Positions 51,768 to 62,920 of a stretch of DNA of 64,000 bases are shown here, piece after piece. The notes beneath the pieces were generated by a model. It made no database searches. It was not told where the DNA came from and saw only the letters and a list, made by a program, of their open reading frames with translations. The position numbers and the translations under genes are program-made. The stretch lies in the NCBI RefSeq assembly GCF_036785885.1, contig NC_092317.1, positions 5,396,501 through 5,460,500 of the forward strand. The letters are read 5' to 3'. Every line of letters starts with the position of its first letter. The first letter of the stretch is position 1. This DNA is from Coffea arabica (Eukaryota > Streptophyta > Magnoliopsida > Gentianales > Rubiaceae).

Positions 51768-54200
51768 TAGTCTTTTTTTCATTTAAAAATTTTTTTCCTT
51801 TCCAAAACTTTTCTAAATTAAATATATTGCCCCTTGAATTCTAAAATGCTTCGTTTATAGTAACTTTATCCACATACATAAGTGCCCATTCAGTGCCTGC
51901 CGACCAAACCATTATTCATATAGTACTTCTTTTTTAAAATGTAATGTATATGAAATAAAAATATGATTGGAAATGTATTTTGTGATTAATAAGAAACCTT
52001 CTTTTTCCAAGTAGTTCAATCCAGACGAACTCCATAGTTTTCCAATACGAAGTCGGCATCGACAAATGCAATATCTGAACAATGTGAAGATAAAGCACGA
52101 CTTATAAATAAGCCGTTTTATCACGCAGACCCCTTAAGTTGAAGGGCAGGGCAAATGGATAAAAGTTCAATTAATATCTCAGAATTATTAGTAGGGCCAA
52201 ATTTAACAACAACTTGAAAAATCTTGTTTGTTGTTGTAATCAAGCAACTCTATCTTGTAGCACTCCCAAATTAAGGTCCTGATTCAATGGTGCTAAAAAT
52301 GAGTGTCTATTCGAGGAACAACAACATTTCTTGTAACATGAAACACTTGACAAATCCACTTCGGCTAAAGAAAGCAAGTGGTGCCCACGAAATAGATGGA
52401 TACACCAAATCTAATGGATGTTGCCAATTCATCAAATGCATGATTGATAAAGGGAAAATTTTACGAGACAAAACAGCTTTTTTTTTGTCTAATATTTTAC
52501 ATATACTTTCACTGGTGGCTTGTGGGTTCTAAAATTTATTATTAGGGAAAATTGTTTTTGGTACAGATTCAATGCATCCGTCAAGTAGAGAGAGCAAGAG
52601 GAAGACAGCTTACATGGGCCAAAGCATGCCCAAAAGAGGATGGGGCAATGGGCAAAAATTGTGGGTTCTCCAACTTATTACCCTTCCAAAATGATATGAT
52701 GATAAGAGCTTATGAATGAACATTTAAAGCAACTTTTGTTTCTCTCTTGGTAACTCAATCTTTCTGTTTTGACCCCCTTTTGACTCATTTTCTTTGCCTG
52801 TTTCTTGGAGCATGCATGAACAAGGGAAATCAATGGGTCCCTATCTATTGAATTGAATGCAAATTGGATATAGTCATACTCCCAATATAGATTGAGGATC
52901 ACACATGCACACACATACATTTGCCCAGTAGGTGGATTCTTGGGACAGACTGGGAGTTAACTAATATGGGCAAGTTCAAGGATCCAAACTACAAAAGTTT
53001 TATCATCAATTCTTGGAGATGGTGGAGTTTGTTAGCCAGTCATGAACCTTAATGTACAACTATAATATATTGCCCAGAAGGCAAAAAGTTCTTGTAGTGC
53101 TAGTAGATTATATGTATTGTTTGGTGGAGATAACAGCAGCCATTGTTACCAGTTTATTCACAGAAGATCACAACAGCAGCACAAGCGCGATTTTGTATTC
53201 CCACTCTCATTTTACTTTGTCAAATTCTTCTGCAATCACCTTTCTTTTTCCGTCTTTTGATTCATCTAAATATATACCTATGTCCCTTCCAAAAAAAAAA
53301 AAAAAAAAACTTACTATTGTAGGATAGCACATGACAAAGTAGTAAAACAAATGATTGGTTGATACTTAAAACTCGTGGCGTCTGATGTACTACTAAACAC
53401 ATTCACAACTAGCTGGCTATTGATTCTTTGCTTGCATAAATTAATTGGTGATCTCTGGTTGGTTCAAATTTTGGTTAAATTAAAGTATTATGGTACTTTT
53501 TTTTTTGGCATTTTTGGCCCCCCATAAAAGACGAAATAAGCTTGGGGTACAAACTTGAGCTAATTCCCATGATTCATTCCATTGACCATAACTTATATGT
53601 AGCTGCTTCATTAATCTGTACAAGAAAAAAGAAAGCGACTGTATTAATGAACTCCTGTATCAACATAAACAAGAACAAGAAGTAGCTGGCTTGTTATTAT
53701 AAATATCAAAATTAGGCAACTGATTGAATTCAGTAGAGCAGATTGTACGAGGATTAGAAAAGATTATTATGGCCTTTCGCATTTGATAACTTGATTTGCT
53801 GTCGGATGCTGACAACTTTTTACAACAAGTCTGTAGTTTAACCAACATGCTAAGTGTAATTAATACGATTGGGATGGGAGACAATCTATACGTTAGGTAC
53901 AGTATTACTACTTTTGTCATGGCAAAAAGACGAACATTAAAGCTACTAGTTATATACTTACAATGTAACTTTGTCTACTCGTTGGGTTACAAATTAACCT
54001 AACAAAGTGTATGCTAAACATTAAAAATTCTCTCTAGGCAAGATGAGCAATAATTTCATGGCAATACCAAGAGTCAAATCCACAAAAAAAAATATTTTTT
54101 TTTGCGGCCACCTTTTGAGATTTTGGTGACAAGAAAGATTAATTCCAATAAATTAATGCCATTATATACTCCAATAACTCTCTCAATTGATAAAGATTGG
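51768..54200. other. Intergenic, no gene seen
   Basis: AT-rich with A-runs (53289-53309). Short frames on both strands (for example 52287-52532 and 53660-53920) show no recognisable motif. Confidence 0.4.
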
Positions 54201-54207
54201 AACAAAG

Positions 54208-54369
54208 TTGGCCACCAGATGAGGGAATAAGTCCTTCCTAGGTGGAGGTAAACGGGTCGAATCCCCTTGATTGTGTTTCCTCACTCACTTGGCCACTAGA
54301 TGAGGGAATAAGTTCCTCTGTAGGTGCAGGCCAAGGGGTCAAACCCCCCTTTATTGCGGAAGAAAATCT
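54208..54369 (+). repeat. Two tandem 81-bp SINE-like monomers with B-box motifs
   Basis: TTGGCCACCAGATGAGGGAA (54208) recurs as TTGGCCACTAGATGAGGGAA (54289). Each is followed by 'ATAAGT…CCT…TAGGTG' and a B-box-like motif: GGGTCGAATCCCC (54254) in the first and GGGTCAAACCCCC (54336) in the second. This looks like a duplicated tRNA-derived SINE head. No A-tail or target duplication is visible. Confidence 0.55.
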
Positions 54370-55162
54370 CATTGAAAAGTATTCATTGCAAATACATTTC
54401 ATTTATTCTTTTTTTGTTTGTTTTCCTTTTGTGCGTGTGTGTGAAGGAATGTTCTCAAATTTGAACAGCAATAATAGTTACGTATGCAGAGGTCATTGTA
54501 CCTAAGTGATGAATGGGTACGGGTTTAGGATGGAACAGTGTGATTTATGCCACTAGGTAGCTACTATGAAAACTGATCTCGTTATGAAATGACTCGCTCA
54601 AACATAATAAACTGGGAAGTACAAGTTGTTCAACTTTATATCAAATTCATTTTGATCAGGGTAAAATAAGGAATAAGAAAGTGGTAATTACGTTTATTTC
54701 TTGTGTACTACTGCTAGCACATGGTTTTTTTTTTTTTTTTTTTTTGTTTACACTAATAGTAGACATTTGTACATTCATGTGAATTGTGTACATAATTTAA
54801 AGAAAATTGTACTTTTTCATCTATTTTTCGGTATAGATGTCAATTTAATTCACCCATATTTACCAGATAATCAACATCAATTTTCTTGGTCCTTGATACA
54901 GATTGTGCTAAAAAACAGATCGTCACCAAAGGAAGTAAAGGAAAAAAAGAAAGTAATGAAGAAAAGAGTCTGGTGGTGAGACGGGGAATGATTGCAGGGT
55001 TAGTGGCTGTATCTGGTTTTGACACGGATTCATGCCTTATACATGACTGATCATGTTTTTGGTTAACATCACTTCTTAAATATTCATCTCCACCAGACTC
55101 TTATACTTGTTTAAGTGCCATCTCTGAGATACCTTGAAGGCCTTAATCTAATTGTGTTGATG
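54370..55162. other. Intergenic, no gene seen
   Basis: It holds a T-run at 54725-54745 and no supported gene. Confidence 0.35.
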
Positions 55163-55165
55163 AGT

Positions 55166-56180
55166 AATCTAAGGTGGTGTTTGGTTCGCATGTTGGAATC
55201 GGATTCGGATTCGGATTTAGAATCATTCATTCTGGATTTGGAATGGAGTCAATCATTCCAATACATTTGTTTGGTTCAGTACCAGGAATGTATATCATTA
55301 CTATAGTCGATGTTTGGTTCGTTGGCTCTTTGTAAATGGGATATAACAAATTTTCACTCATTAAATATATTAGTATAAATGTATTAGTAAATTTAGTATA
55401 ACTAATTAATAATTTATATTTGTAAACATGTATAATCATTAGTATAATTGATAATATCAATTATATTATATAGATTAGTATACATTATATAATACATATA
55501 ACTAATAACATCATTATTATAAGTTTGTAACTAATTAAATTAAATAATTTATATATATAATTATACAAATGTTATAATATAAATATATAATTATAATTAT
55601 ATAATACATATAAAGATTAATTATACTAATATTTTATATAATTATAATGTATGTTATGTATTAAATATAATAATTATTATATATTATTATAATAAATAAA
55701 ATTATAATAATATAATTTATTAATATTATATACATGTATATATTATAATTATAATTATATGCACATATAATATATATTTATAAATATACATATATAATAT
55801 AAATATATTATTATATAATATTAATAAATTTATAATATATATTATATAAATATAATTATATTAAATTAAATAATTATAATACATATATTTATAATATATT
55901 ATTTAATTATACTAATATTATAATAAAATATATAATTATAATTATAATATACATTATATACATAATTATATATATGTATATAATTATATATTACTTTTTT
56001 TAATGGGTGGCGGGACGGGCCCATTTCTAAATGGAAATCAGACTTGGGTTTTGTCCAAAACCCTCCAAGTTACTAGGGAATTGAGGAATTCTAAATTTTT
56101 ACATATGATTCTAAAATCCCAATTCCGATATTAGTAATCCAAACAATAATTATGGGGTTTATTCCAATTCTCCATTCCGA
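55166..56180. mobile_element. AT-rich element with imperfect inverted ends
   Basis: The left part reads GGTGTTTGGTTCGCATG…GGAATCGGATTCGG, and the right part ends …TCCCAATTCCGATATTAG…CCATTCCGAAACC. This arrangement is typical of 'tttggttcgg…ccgaaccaaa' MITEs with GGAATC repeats. The centre (about 55360-55995) is over 600 bases of nearly pure A/T, full of short TATAAT/ATTATA palindromes. The exact borders and target duplication could not be fixed. Confidence 0.45.
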
Positions 56181-56248
56181 AACCCTCTTATCAAATGCCA
56201 CTGCACCGAAACCGGCTTTTCCCGTCAAACCATGTTTTGGAACCGGCC

Positions 56249-56596
56249 TCAAAACGGATGCATTCGTTGCAAAATATCATAATCCTGCATCACAAAGTTA
56301 TGCTGAAACCTCCACAATCCCCCAGACCTTTGCTTATCACGAATAACAGTTGGGTCTACCCCTAAATCCTTTTCTTGCATAAGAGAAAACACGGCACTCC
56401 AATCTTTCAAATGATTCTTAAATAGCGATTCTAAAAACATATTTATACTAATGAAATGCAAAGGTCTCTCCATCTTCAGATATTTTTTATAGAAATGATT
56501 TTCTAGGAATGGCAAGTGGTGCTTATGGAAGAAAGATGGCAAATCAGAGACACTCTCAGGTCTCAAGTTACCAGCATCCTTCGCGAAACTCTCCAA
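56249..56596 (-). pseudogene. Exon-like coding fragment (115 codons) of unit 1, unknown family
   Basis: The frame starts after a good acceptor (TTTAACCAG/AT at about 56604) and reads LESFAKDAGNLRPESVSDLP, then FFHKHHLPFLENHFYKKYLK and DWSAVFSLMQEKDLGVDP, ending RMHPF-stop. The composition is that of a real protein. The copy in unit 2 (59989-59642) differs at about three residues over 115. I do not recognise the family. With no complete gene around it, a captured or stranded internal/terminal exon is more likely than an active gene. Confidence 0.45.
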
Positions 56597-56848
56597 ATCT
56601 GGTTAAATTATAGGAATTATCGTCAATAATCAAAAAACATATAGAACTTGAAAAAAAAATCCGAGATAAAGATGGAATTGAAAAGCTACTTTATCTGTCT
56701 AAAACCAGATAAAGATAGAATTCTATGAAAAGGATAAATTCTTGTGCTACAAGTTAAGACAAGTTGGAAATATTTGAATAATTTGCTATTTGATTTGGTT
56801 TCCAATCAATTACTTGAGAAACATTAAATCGTATTCCTGATAAACAAA

Positions 56849-57315
56849 GGCCCTGTTTGGAACCACAGTTTTTTTTGCGAGTTTGTATGCTAATAGTGTG
56901 TCGCGCGACCAGATTGCAGTTAAGGGAGGGGGAGATAAAAAGCTAAAAAAAAAAATCCATGGCTACTTAATCTCTGGCGTCGGAGGGTGAGGGGGAGGGG
57001 AGAGAAGAGGGAGAGGGAGAGGGGGAAGAGGGGAAGAGAAAGGAAAAAAAAATTGCGGGTTGGCTGCTGGGTGACCAGATCGCAACTAGGGGGAGGGTGG
57101 CGGGAAAGGGGGAGGAGAGTGGGGTGAGAAAAAGCAAAAAAAAAAAAAAAAATCCATTGCTGCAAGTTCTTTGGCGTCGGAGGGCGACGGGAGGGGGAGA
57201 GGGAAAGGGAGAAGAGGGGCAGAGAAAAAGGGAAAAAGGGAAAAAAAATTGTCTTACAACTTCTACAGTAAAATTTTAGACAAACACCCAAAAAATTCAC
57301 CTTCCAAACGATGCC
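56849..57315. mobile_element. GGCCCTGTTTGGAA-ended MITE-like block, unit 1 (short form)
   Basis: It begins GGCCCTGTTTGGAACCACAG and ends with the inverse of GGCATCGTTTGGAAGG. The inside has two related segments (each with ATCCATKGCTGC/ATCCATGGCTAC, CTGGCGTCGGAGGG and a G/A-rich tract, then GGTGACCAGATCGCAACTAG). Equivalent blocks are at 60243-60689 (short) and 58073-58894 and 61447-62207 (long, starting GGCTCTGTTTGGAACATC); a fifth starts at 63538. Similar ends in all copies suggest a transposon, but no clean target duplication can be read. Confidence 0.5.
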
Positions 57316-57491
57316 AAAAATATAATAAATACTTGCTAAATATAAGTAAACTCGAAATAGGAAAAGGAAAATCGTCTGAAGTTACACAAACTCTACCGGT
57401 ACTGCTGAAAAGGAAGAAAAAGACATCTATTATGATACAAACTCCAATCACCAATATAATTGGAAAATCAACCAGAAAACACTTCACAAAT

Positions 57492-57642
57492 TAGGCTGCT
57501 TCCATTTCTGATACTCAGCATCAACTTTTAATTTCTCCGTAAAAGATCGGCTATTAATCACAGGCACCAAGCTCCTAGCTATACGGTTCTTGCAATTCAT
57601 GGTGTGGAGGATTAAGCATCCAGAGCTTAAGTTGTTCTGCAT
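57492..57642 (-). pseudogene. Exon-like fragment A (N-terminal, presequence-like), unit 1
   Basis: The minus frame reads MQNNLSSGCLILHTMNCKNR, then ARSLVPVINSRSFTEKLKVD and AEYQKWKQPNL followed by a stop. The start is rich in Arg, Ser and Leu, like a mitochondrial presequence. Further versions lie at 59249-59010, about 61012-60865 and 62544-62360; in the second and fourth the frame continues as LWS(T/A)FWLIFQL. It may be the first exon of the gene whose later exon is at 56249-56596. Confidence 0.4.
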
Positions 57643-58072
57643 TTCGAAAGTTGAGCTAACAGATCTTAAGTTGAGGGAAACACAAAACTCAACACTACAC
57701 TCTTAGGCTCTTACATTGTGAGTTTAAAGACCGTTCATGTTGTTTGATGACCGAGTAGAAATAGAGATCGGGTGAAATATGAGATGAATTTGAGCGATCA
57801 CCCTTTAAACCGTAATATTTGCTCTGTATTAATGGAGAAAAAAGATCATGCGTGGTTTGATAGATTCAATTTTTCGGTGGTAGACAGTCAGGTGAAAACC
57901 CTCGTTAAGAGCATATTTTCTCTTATTGGATCGACGCTGTCAAAATGGATGAGTCGGCGTTGATGTCAAAGTGTGCCTCTTTTTGAGGAGTCCAACCACC
58001 CAAATAATAAAAAAAAGAAAAAAGAAAAAGCGCCCACATTAACGTTCATTGCGCGTTGAGTCGTGGGATAAT

Positions 58073-58894
58073 GGCTCTGTTTGGAACATCGGTTTTTTTA
58101 CAAGTTTGTATGTTACGAGTTTTTTAACAACTTTAGCTATAGGAATCCCAAAATATTTATCGAAATTTTTAACCTACACACTTCAAAATATCTAATACAC
58201 AAAAACTTTCCTTCTTTTTCCTCCCGCACCCAATCTACCACGACCTTTGTCGTCAGCCACCACTTCCACCACCGCTCTTGGCGCCGATCACCTATTTCGG
58301 CACTAAAATCAGTGCCGGCCTTCCTCTTTTTTTTTTCTCTCCCTCTCCCTCATCCCCTATCCTCATCTCCTCCCCTCCCCTCTTCCTCTCTCTCTCCACC
58401 GCCATTTTCCCCTCCTACTAGCGGCGATCTGGTCACGCGACCAGATCGGGAAGGGGGAGGGGGGCTGCGATCCTGTCGGGGGAGGGCGGCGGGGGGAGGA
58501 GAGGAGAGGGAGGGAGAAAAAGTTTAAAAAAAATTCATGGCTGCTTAATCTCTGGCGTCGGAGGGCGATTGGGAGAGGTGAGGGAGAGGGAGAGGGAGAA
58601 GAGGGGAAGAGAAAGGAAAAAAAATTGCAACTTGGCTGCGGGGCGACCAAATCGCAACTAGGTGGAAGGTGGCGGGAAAGGGGGAAGAGAGTGGGGGGAG
58701 CAAAAAGGAAAAAAAATAAAATCCATTGCTGCAAGTTCTCTGGCGTCGGAGGGCGACGGGGAGGGGGTGGAGAGGGTGAGAGGGAGAGGGAAAGGGAGAA
58801 GAGGGGCAGAGAAAAAGGGAAAAAAAATTTTCTTACAACTTTTACAGTAAAATTTTAGACAAACACCCAAAAAATTCATATTTCAAACGGGGCC
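58073..58894. mobile_element. GGCTCTGTTTGGAA-ended MITE-like block, unit 1 (long form)
   Basis: The right end is the inverse of GGCCCCGTTTGAAA. It contains a pyrimidine-rich half (about 58320-58410, CTCTCCCTCT) opposite purine-rich halves (58440-58620 and 58680-58820), giving strand-switching polypurine/polypyrimidine tracts. The long frames through it are pure Arg/Glu/Gly/Lys or Pro/Ser/Leu translations of these tracts and are not proteins. Confidence 0.5.
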
Positions 58895-59009
58895 AAAAAT
58901 ATAATAAATACTTGCTAAATATAAGTAAAACTCGAAATAGGAAAAGGAAAACCATCTAAAGTCACACAAACTCTACCGCTACTGCTGAAAAAGGAGAAAA
59001 AGACACCTA

Positions 59010-59249
59010 TTATGATACAAAGTCCAACCACCAATATAATTGGAAAATCAACCAGAAAGTACTCCACAAATTAGGCTGCTTCCATTTCTGATACTCAGCA
59101 TCAGCTTCTAAATTCTCCCTAAAAGACCGGTTATTAATCACAGGAACCAATCTCTTAGGTATACAGTTCTTGCAATTCCTGGTGTGGAGGATTAAGCGTC
59201 CAGAGCTTAAGTTGTTCTGCATTTCGAAAGTTGAGCTAACAGATCTCAA
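59010..59249 (-). pseudogene. Exon-like fragment A, second copy in unit 1
   Basis: The frame reads MRSVSSTFEMQNNLSSGRLI, then RLVPVINNRSFRENLEADAE and YQKWKQPNLWSTFWLIFQ. It is diverged from the 57.5-kb copy (for example CIPKRL in place of RIARSL), showing that the half-unit duplication is older than the whole-unit duplication. Confidence 0.4.
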
Positions 59250-59623
59250 ACTGAGGGAAACACAAAACTCTAAACTACACTCTTACGCTCTTACATTGTG
59301 AGTTTAGAGACCGTTTAAGTTGTTTGATGACCGAGTAGAAATGGAGATCGGGTGAAATATGAGAGGAATTTGAGCGATCACCATGTAAACCGTCACATTT
59401 CCTCTGTACTAATGGAGAAAAAAGATCATGCGTGGTTTGATAGATTCAATTTTCGGTGGTAGACAGTCAGGTGAAAACCCTAGTTAAGAGCATATTTTCT
59501 CTTATTGGATCGACGCTGTCAAAAATTGATGAGTCGGCGTTGACGTCAAATTGGGCTCCTTTCTGCGGAGCCCAACCACCCAAATAATTAAAAAAAAGGA
59601 AAAAGAAAAAGCGCCTGTCCAAC

Positions 59624-62600
59624 CATGTTTTGGAACCGGCCTCAAAACGGATGCATTCGTTGCAAAATATCATAATCCCGAATCACAAAGTTATGCTGAA
59701 ACCTCCACAATCCCCCATACCTTTGCTTATCACGAATAACAGTTGGGTCTACCCCTAAATCCTTTTCTTGCATAAGAGAAAACACGGCACTCCAATCTTT
59801 CAAATGATTCTTAAATAGCGATTCTAAAAACATATTTATGCTAATGAAATGCAAAGGTCTCTCCATCTTCAGATATTTTTTATAGAAATGATTTTCTAGG
59901 AATGGCAAGTGGTGCTTATGGAAGAAAGATGGCAAATCAGAGACACTCTCAGGTCTCAAGTTACCAGCATCCTTCGCGAAACTCTCCAAATCTGGTTAAA
60001 TTATAGGAATTATCGTCAATAATCAAAAAACATATAGAACTGGAAAAAAAATCCGAGATAAAGATGGAATTGAAGAGCTACTTTATCGGTCTAAAACCAG
60101 ATAAAGATAGAATTCTACGAAAAGGATAAATTCTTGTGCTACAAGTTAAGACAAGTTGGAAATATTTGAATAATTTGCTATTTGATTTGGTTTCCAATCA
60201 ATTACTTGAGAAACATTAAATCGTATATTCCTGATAAACAAAGGTCCTGTTTGGAACCACAGTTTTTTTTGCGAGTTTGTATGCTAATAGTGTGTCGCGC
60301 GACCAGATTGCAGTTAAGGGAGGGGGAGATAAAAAGCTAAAAAAAAAAATCCATGGCTACTTAATCTCTGGCGTCGGAGGGTGAGGGGGAGGGGAGAGAA
60401 GAGGGAGAGGGAGAGGGGGAAGAGGGGAAGAGAAAGGAAAAAAAAATTGCGGGTTGGCTGCTGGGTGACCAGATCGCAACTAGGGGGAGGAGAGTGGGGT
60501 GAGAAAAAGCAAAAAAAAAAAAAAAATCCATTGCTGCAAGTTCTTTGGCGTCGGAGGGCGACGGGAGGGGGAGAGGGAGAGGGAGAAGAGGGGCAGAGAA
60601 AAAGGGAAAAAGGGAAAAAAAATTGTATTACAACTTTTACAGTAAAATTTTAGACAAACACCCAAAAAACTCACCTTCCAAACGATGCCAAAAATATAAT
60701 AAATACTTGCTAAATATAAGTAAACTCGAAATAGGAAAAGGAAAACCGTCTGAAGTTACACAAACTCTACCGGTACTGCTGAAAAAGAAGAAAAAGACAT
60801 CTATTATTATACAAACTCCAATCACCAATATAATTGGAAAATCAACCAGAAAACACTTCACAAATTAGGCTGCTTCCATTTCTGATACTCAGCATCAACT
60901 TCTAATTTTTCCGTAAAAGACCAGCTATTAATCACAGACACCAAGCTCCTAGCTATACGGTTCTTGCAATTCATGGTGTGGAGGATTAAGCATCCAGAGC
61001 TTAAGTTGTTCTGCATTTCGAAAGTTGAGCTAACAGATCTTAAGTTGAGGGAAACACAAAACTCAACACTACACTCTTAGGCTCTTACATTGTGAGTTTA
61101 AAGACCGTTCATGTTGTTTGATGACCGAGTAGAAATAGAGATCGGGTGAAATATGAGATGAATTTGAGCGATCACCCTTTAAACCGTAATATTTGCTCTG
61201 TATTAATGGAGAAAAAAGATCATGCGTGGTTTGATAGATTCAATTTTTCGGTGGTAGACAGTCAGGTGAAAACCCTCGTTAAGAGCATATTTTCTTTTAT
61301 TGGATCGACGCTGTCAAAATGGATGAGTCGGCGTTGATGACAAAGTGTGCCTCTTTCTGAGGAGCCCAACCACCCAAATAATAAAAAAAAGAAAAAAGAA
61401 AAAGCGCCCACATTAACGTTCATTGCGCGTTGAGTCGTGGGATAATGGCTCTGTTTGGAACATCAGTTTTTTTACAAGTTTGTATGTTACGAGTTTTTTA
61501 ACAACTTTTGTTATAGGAATCCCAAAATATTTATCGAAATTTTTAACCTACACACTTCAAAATATCTAATACACAAAAACTTTCCTTCTTTTTCCTCCCG
61601 CACCCAACCTACCACGACCTTTGTCGTCGGCCACCACTTCCACCACCGCTCTCGGCGCCGGTCACCTATTCCGGCACTAAAATCAGTGCCGGCCTTCCTC
61701 TTTTTTTTTTCTCTCCCTCTCTCTCATCCCCTATCCTCATCTCCTCCCCTCCCCTCTTCCTCTCTCTCTCCACCGCCATTTCCCCCTACTAATAGCGGCG
61801 ATCTGGTCACGCGACCAGATCGGGAAGGGGGAGGGGGGCTGCGATCCTGTCGGGAGAGGGTGGTGGGGGGAGGGGAGGGGAGGAGAGGGAGAGGGAGAGA
61901 GGAGGAGGGAGAAGAGAGGAAGAGAAAGGAAAAAAAATTGCAAGTTAGCTGCTGGGAGACCAGATCGCAACTAGGTGGAGAGTGGCGGGAAAGGGGGAGG
62001 AGAGTGGGGAGAGAAAAAGCAAAAAAAAAAAAAATCCTTTGCTGCGAGTTCTTTAGTGTCAGAGGGCGACGGGGAGGGGGAGGAGAGGGAGAGAGGGAGA
62101 GGGAAAGGGAGAAGAGGGGCAGAGAAAAAGGGAAAAAAATTTTTCTTATAAATTCTACAGTAAAATTTTAGACAAACACCAAAAAAATTTACATTCCGAA
62201 CGAGGTCAAAAATATAATAAATTCTTGCTAAATATAAGTAAAACTCGAAATAGGAAAAGGAAAACCGTTTAAAGTTACACAAACTCTACCGCTACTGCTG
62301 AAAAGGAGAAAATGACACCTATCCACCAACATAATTGGAAAATCAACCAGAAAGCACTCCACAAATTTGGCTGCTTCCATTTCTGATACTCAGCATCAGC
62401 TTTTAATTTCTCCCTAAAAGACCGACTATTAGTCACAGGAACCAATCTCTTAGGTATACAGTTCTTGCAATTCCCGGTGTGGAGGATTAAGCGTCCAGAG
62501 CTTAAGATGTTCTGCATTTCGAAAGTTGAGCTAACTGATCTCAAGTTGAGGGAAACAGAAAACTCTACACTACACTCTTAGGCTCTTACATTGTGAGTTT

Positions 62601-62920
62601 AGAGACCGTTTAAGTTGTTTGATGACCGAGTAGAAATGGAGATCGGGTGAAATATGAGAGGAATTTGAGCGATCACCATGTAAACCGTCACATTTCCTCT
62701 GTACTAATGGAGAAAAAAGATCATGCGTGGTTTGATAGATTCAATTTTTCGGTGGTAGACAGTCAGGTGAAAACCCTCGTTAAGAGCATATTTTCTCTTA
62801 TTGGATCGACGCTGTCAAAAATGGATGAGTCGGCGTTGATGTCAAATTGGGCTCCTTTCTGCGGAGCCCAACCACCTAAATAATAAAAAAAAAAGAAAAA
62901 AGAAAAAGCGCCCGTCAAAC
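59624..62920. repeat. Tandem array, unit 2 (3297 bp)
   Basis: Same order as unit 1: 115-codon frame (59989-59642), MITE-like block (60243-60689), frame A (about 61012-60865), long MITE-like block (61447-62207) and diverged frame A copy (62544-62360). The first 1.7 kb is nearly identical to unit 1, with only scattered substitutions and one deletion of about 20 bases at 60488, so the duplication is recent. Confidence 0.85.
59642..59989 (-). pseudogene. Exon-like coding fragment (115 codons) of unit 2
   Basis: Near-identical copy of 56249-56596. The visible differences are RSGG to RYGG and VMQD to VIRD, and the frame remains open. The same acceptor context precedes it. Confidence 0.45.

Larger units (their letters stand above)
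56231..59623. repeat. Tandem array, unit 1 (3393 bp)
   Basis: It starts at the marker CATGTTTTGGAACCGGCCTC and runs to the next copy of the marker at 59624. In order it holds the 115-codon exon-like frame (minus, 56596-56249), a MITE-like block (56849-57315), exon-like frame A1 (minus, about 57642-57492) with its upstream flank, a second longer MITE-like block (58073-58894), and a second, diverged copy of frame A with flank (minus, 59249-59010). The unit is thus itself composed of two related halves. Confidence 0.85.

Noticed and set aside
56920-57494. Overlapping frames on both strands rich in Arg/Glu/Lys or Pro/Ser/Leu
   Set aside because: They are artefacts of polypurine/polypyrimidine tracts with few stop codons, and the same occurs at 58362-58879, 60381-60868 and 63499-63990.
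61455-62171. Longest open frame in the window (238 codons, plus strand)
   Set aside because: Its second half is a translation of purine-rich repeat (Gly/Glu/Arg/Lys runs) and its first half crosses a MITE-like block. The matching region of unit 1 has no such full-length frame.
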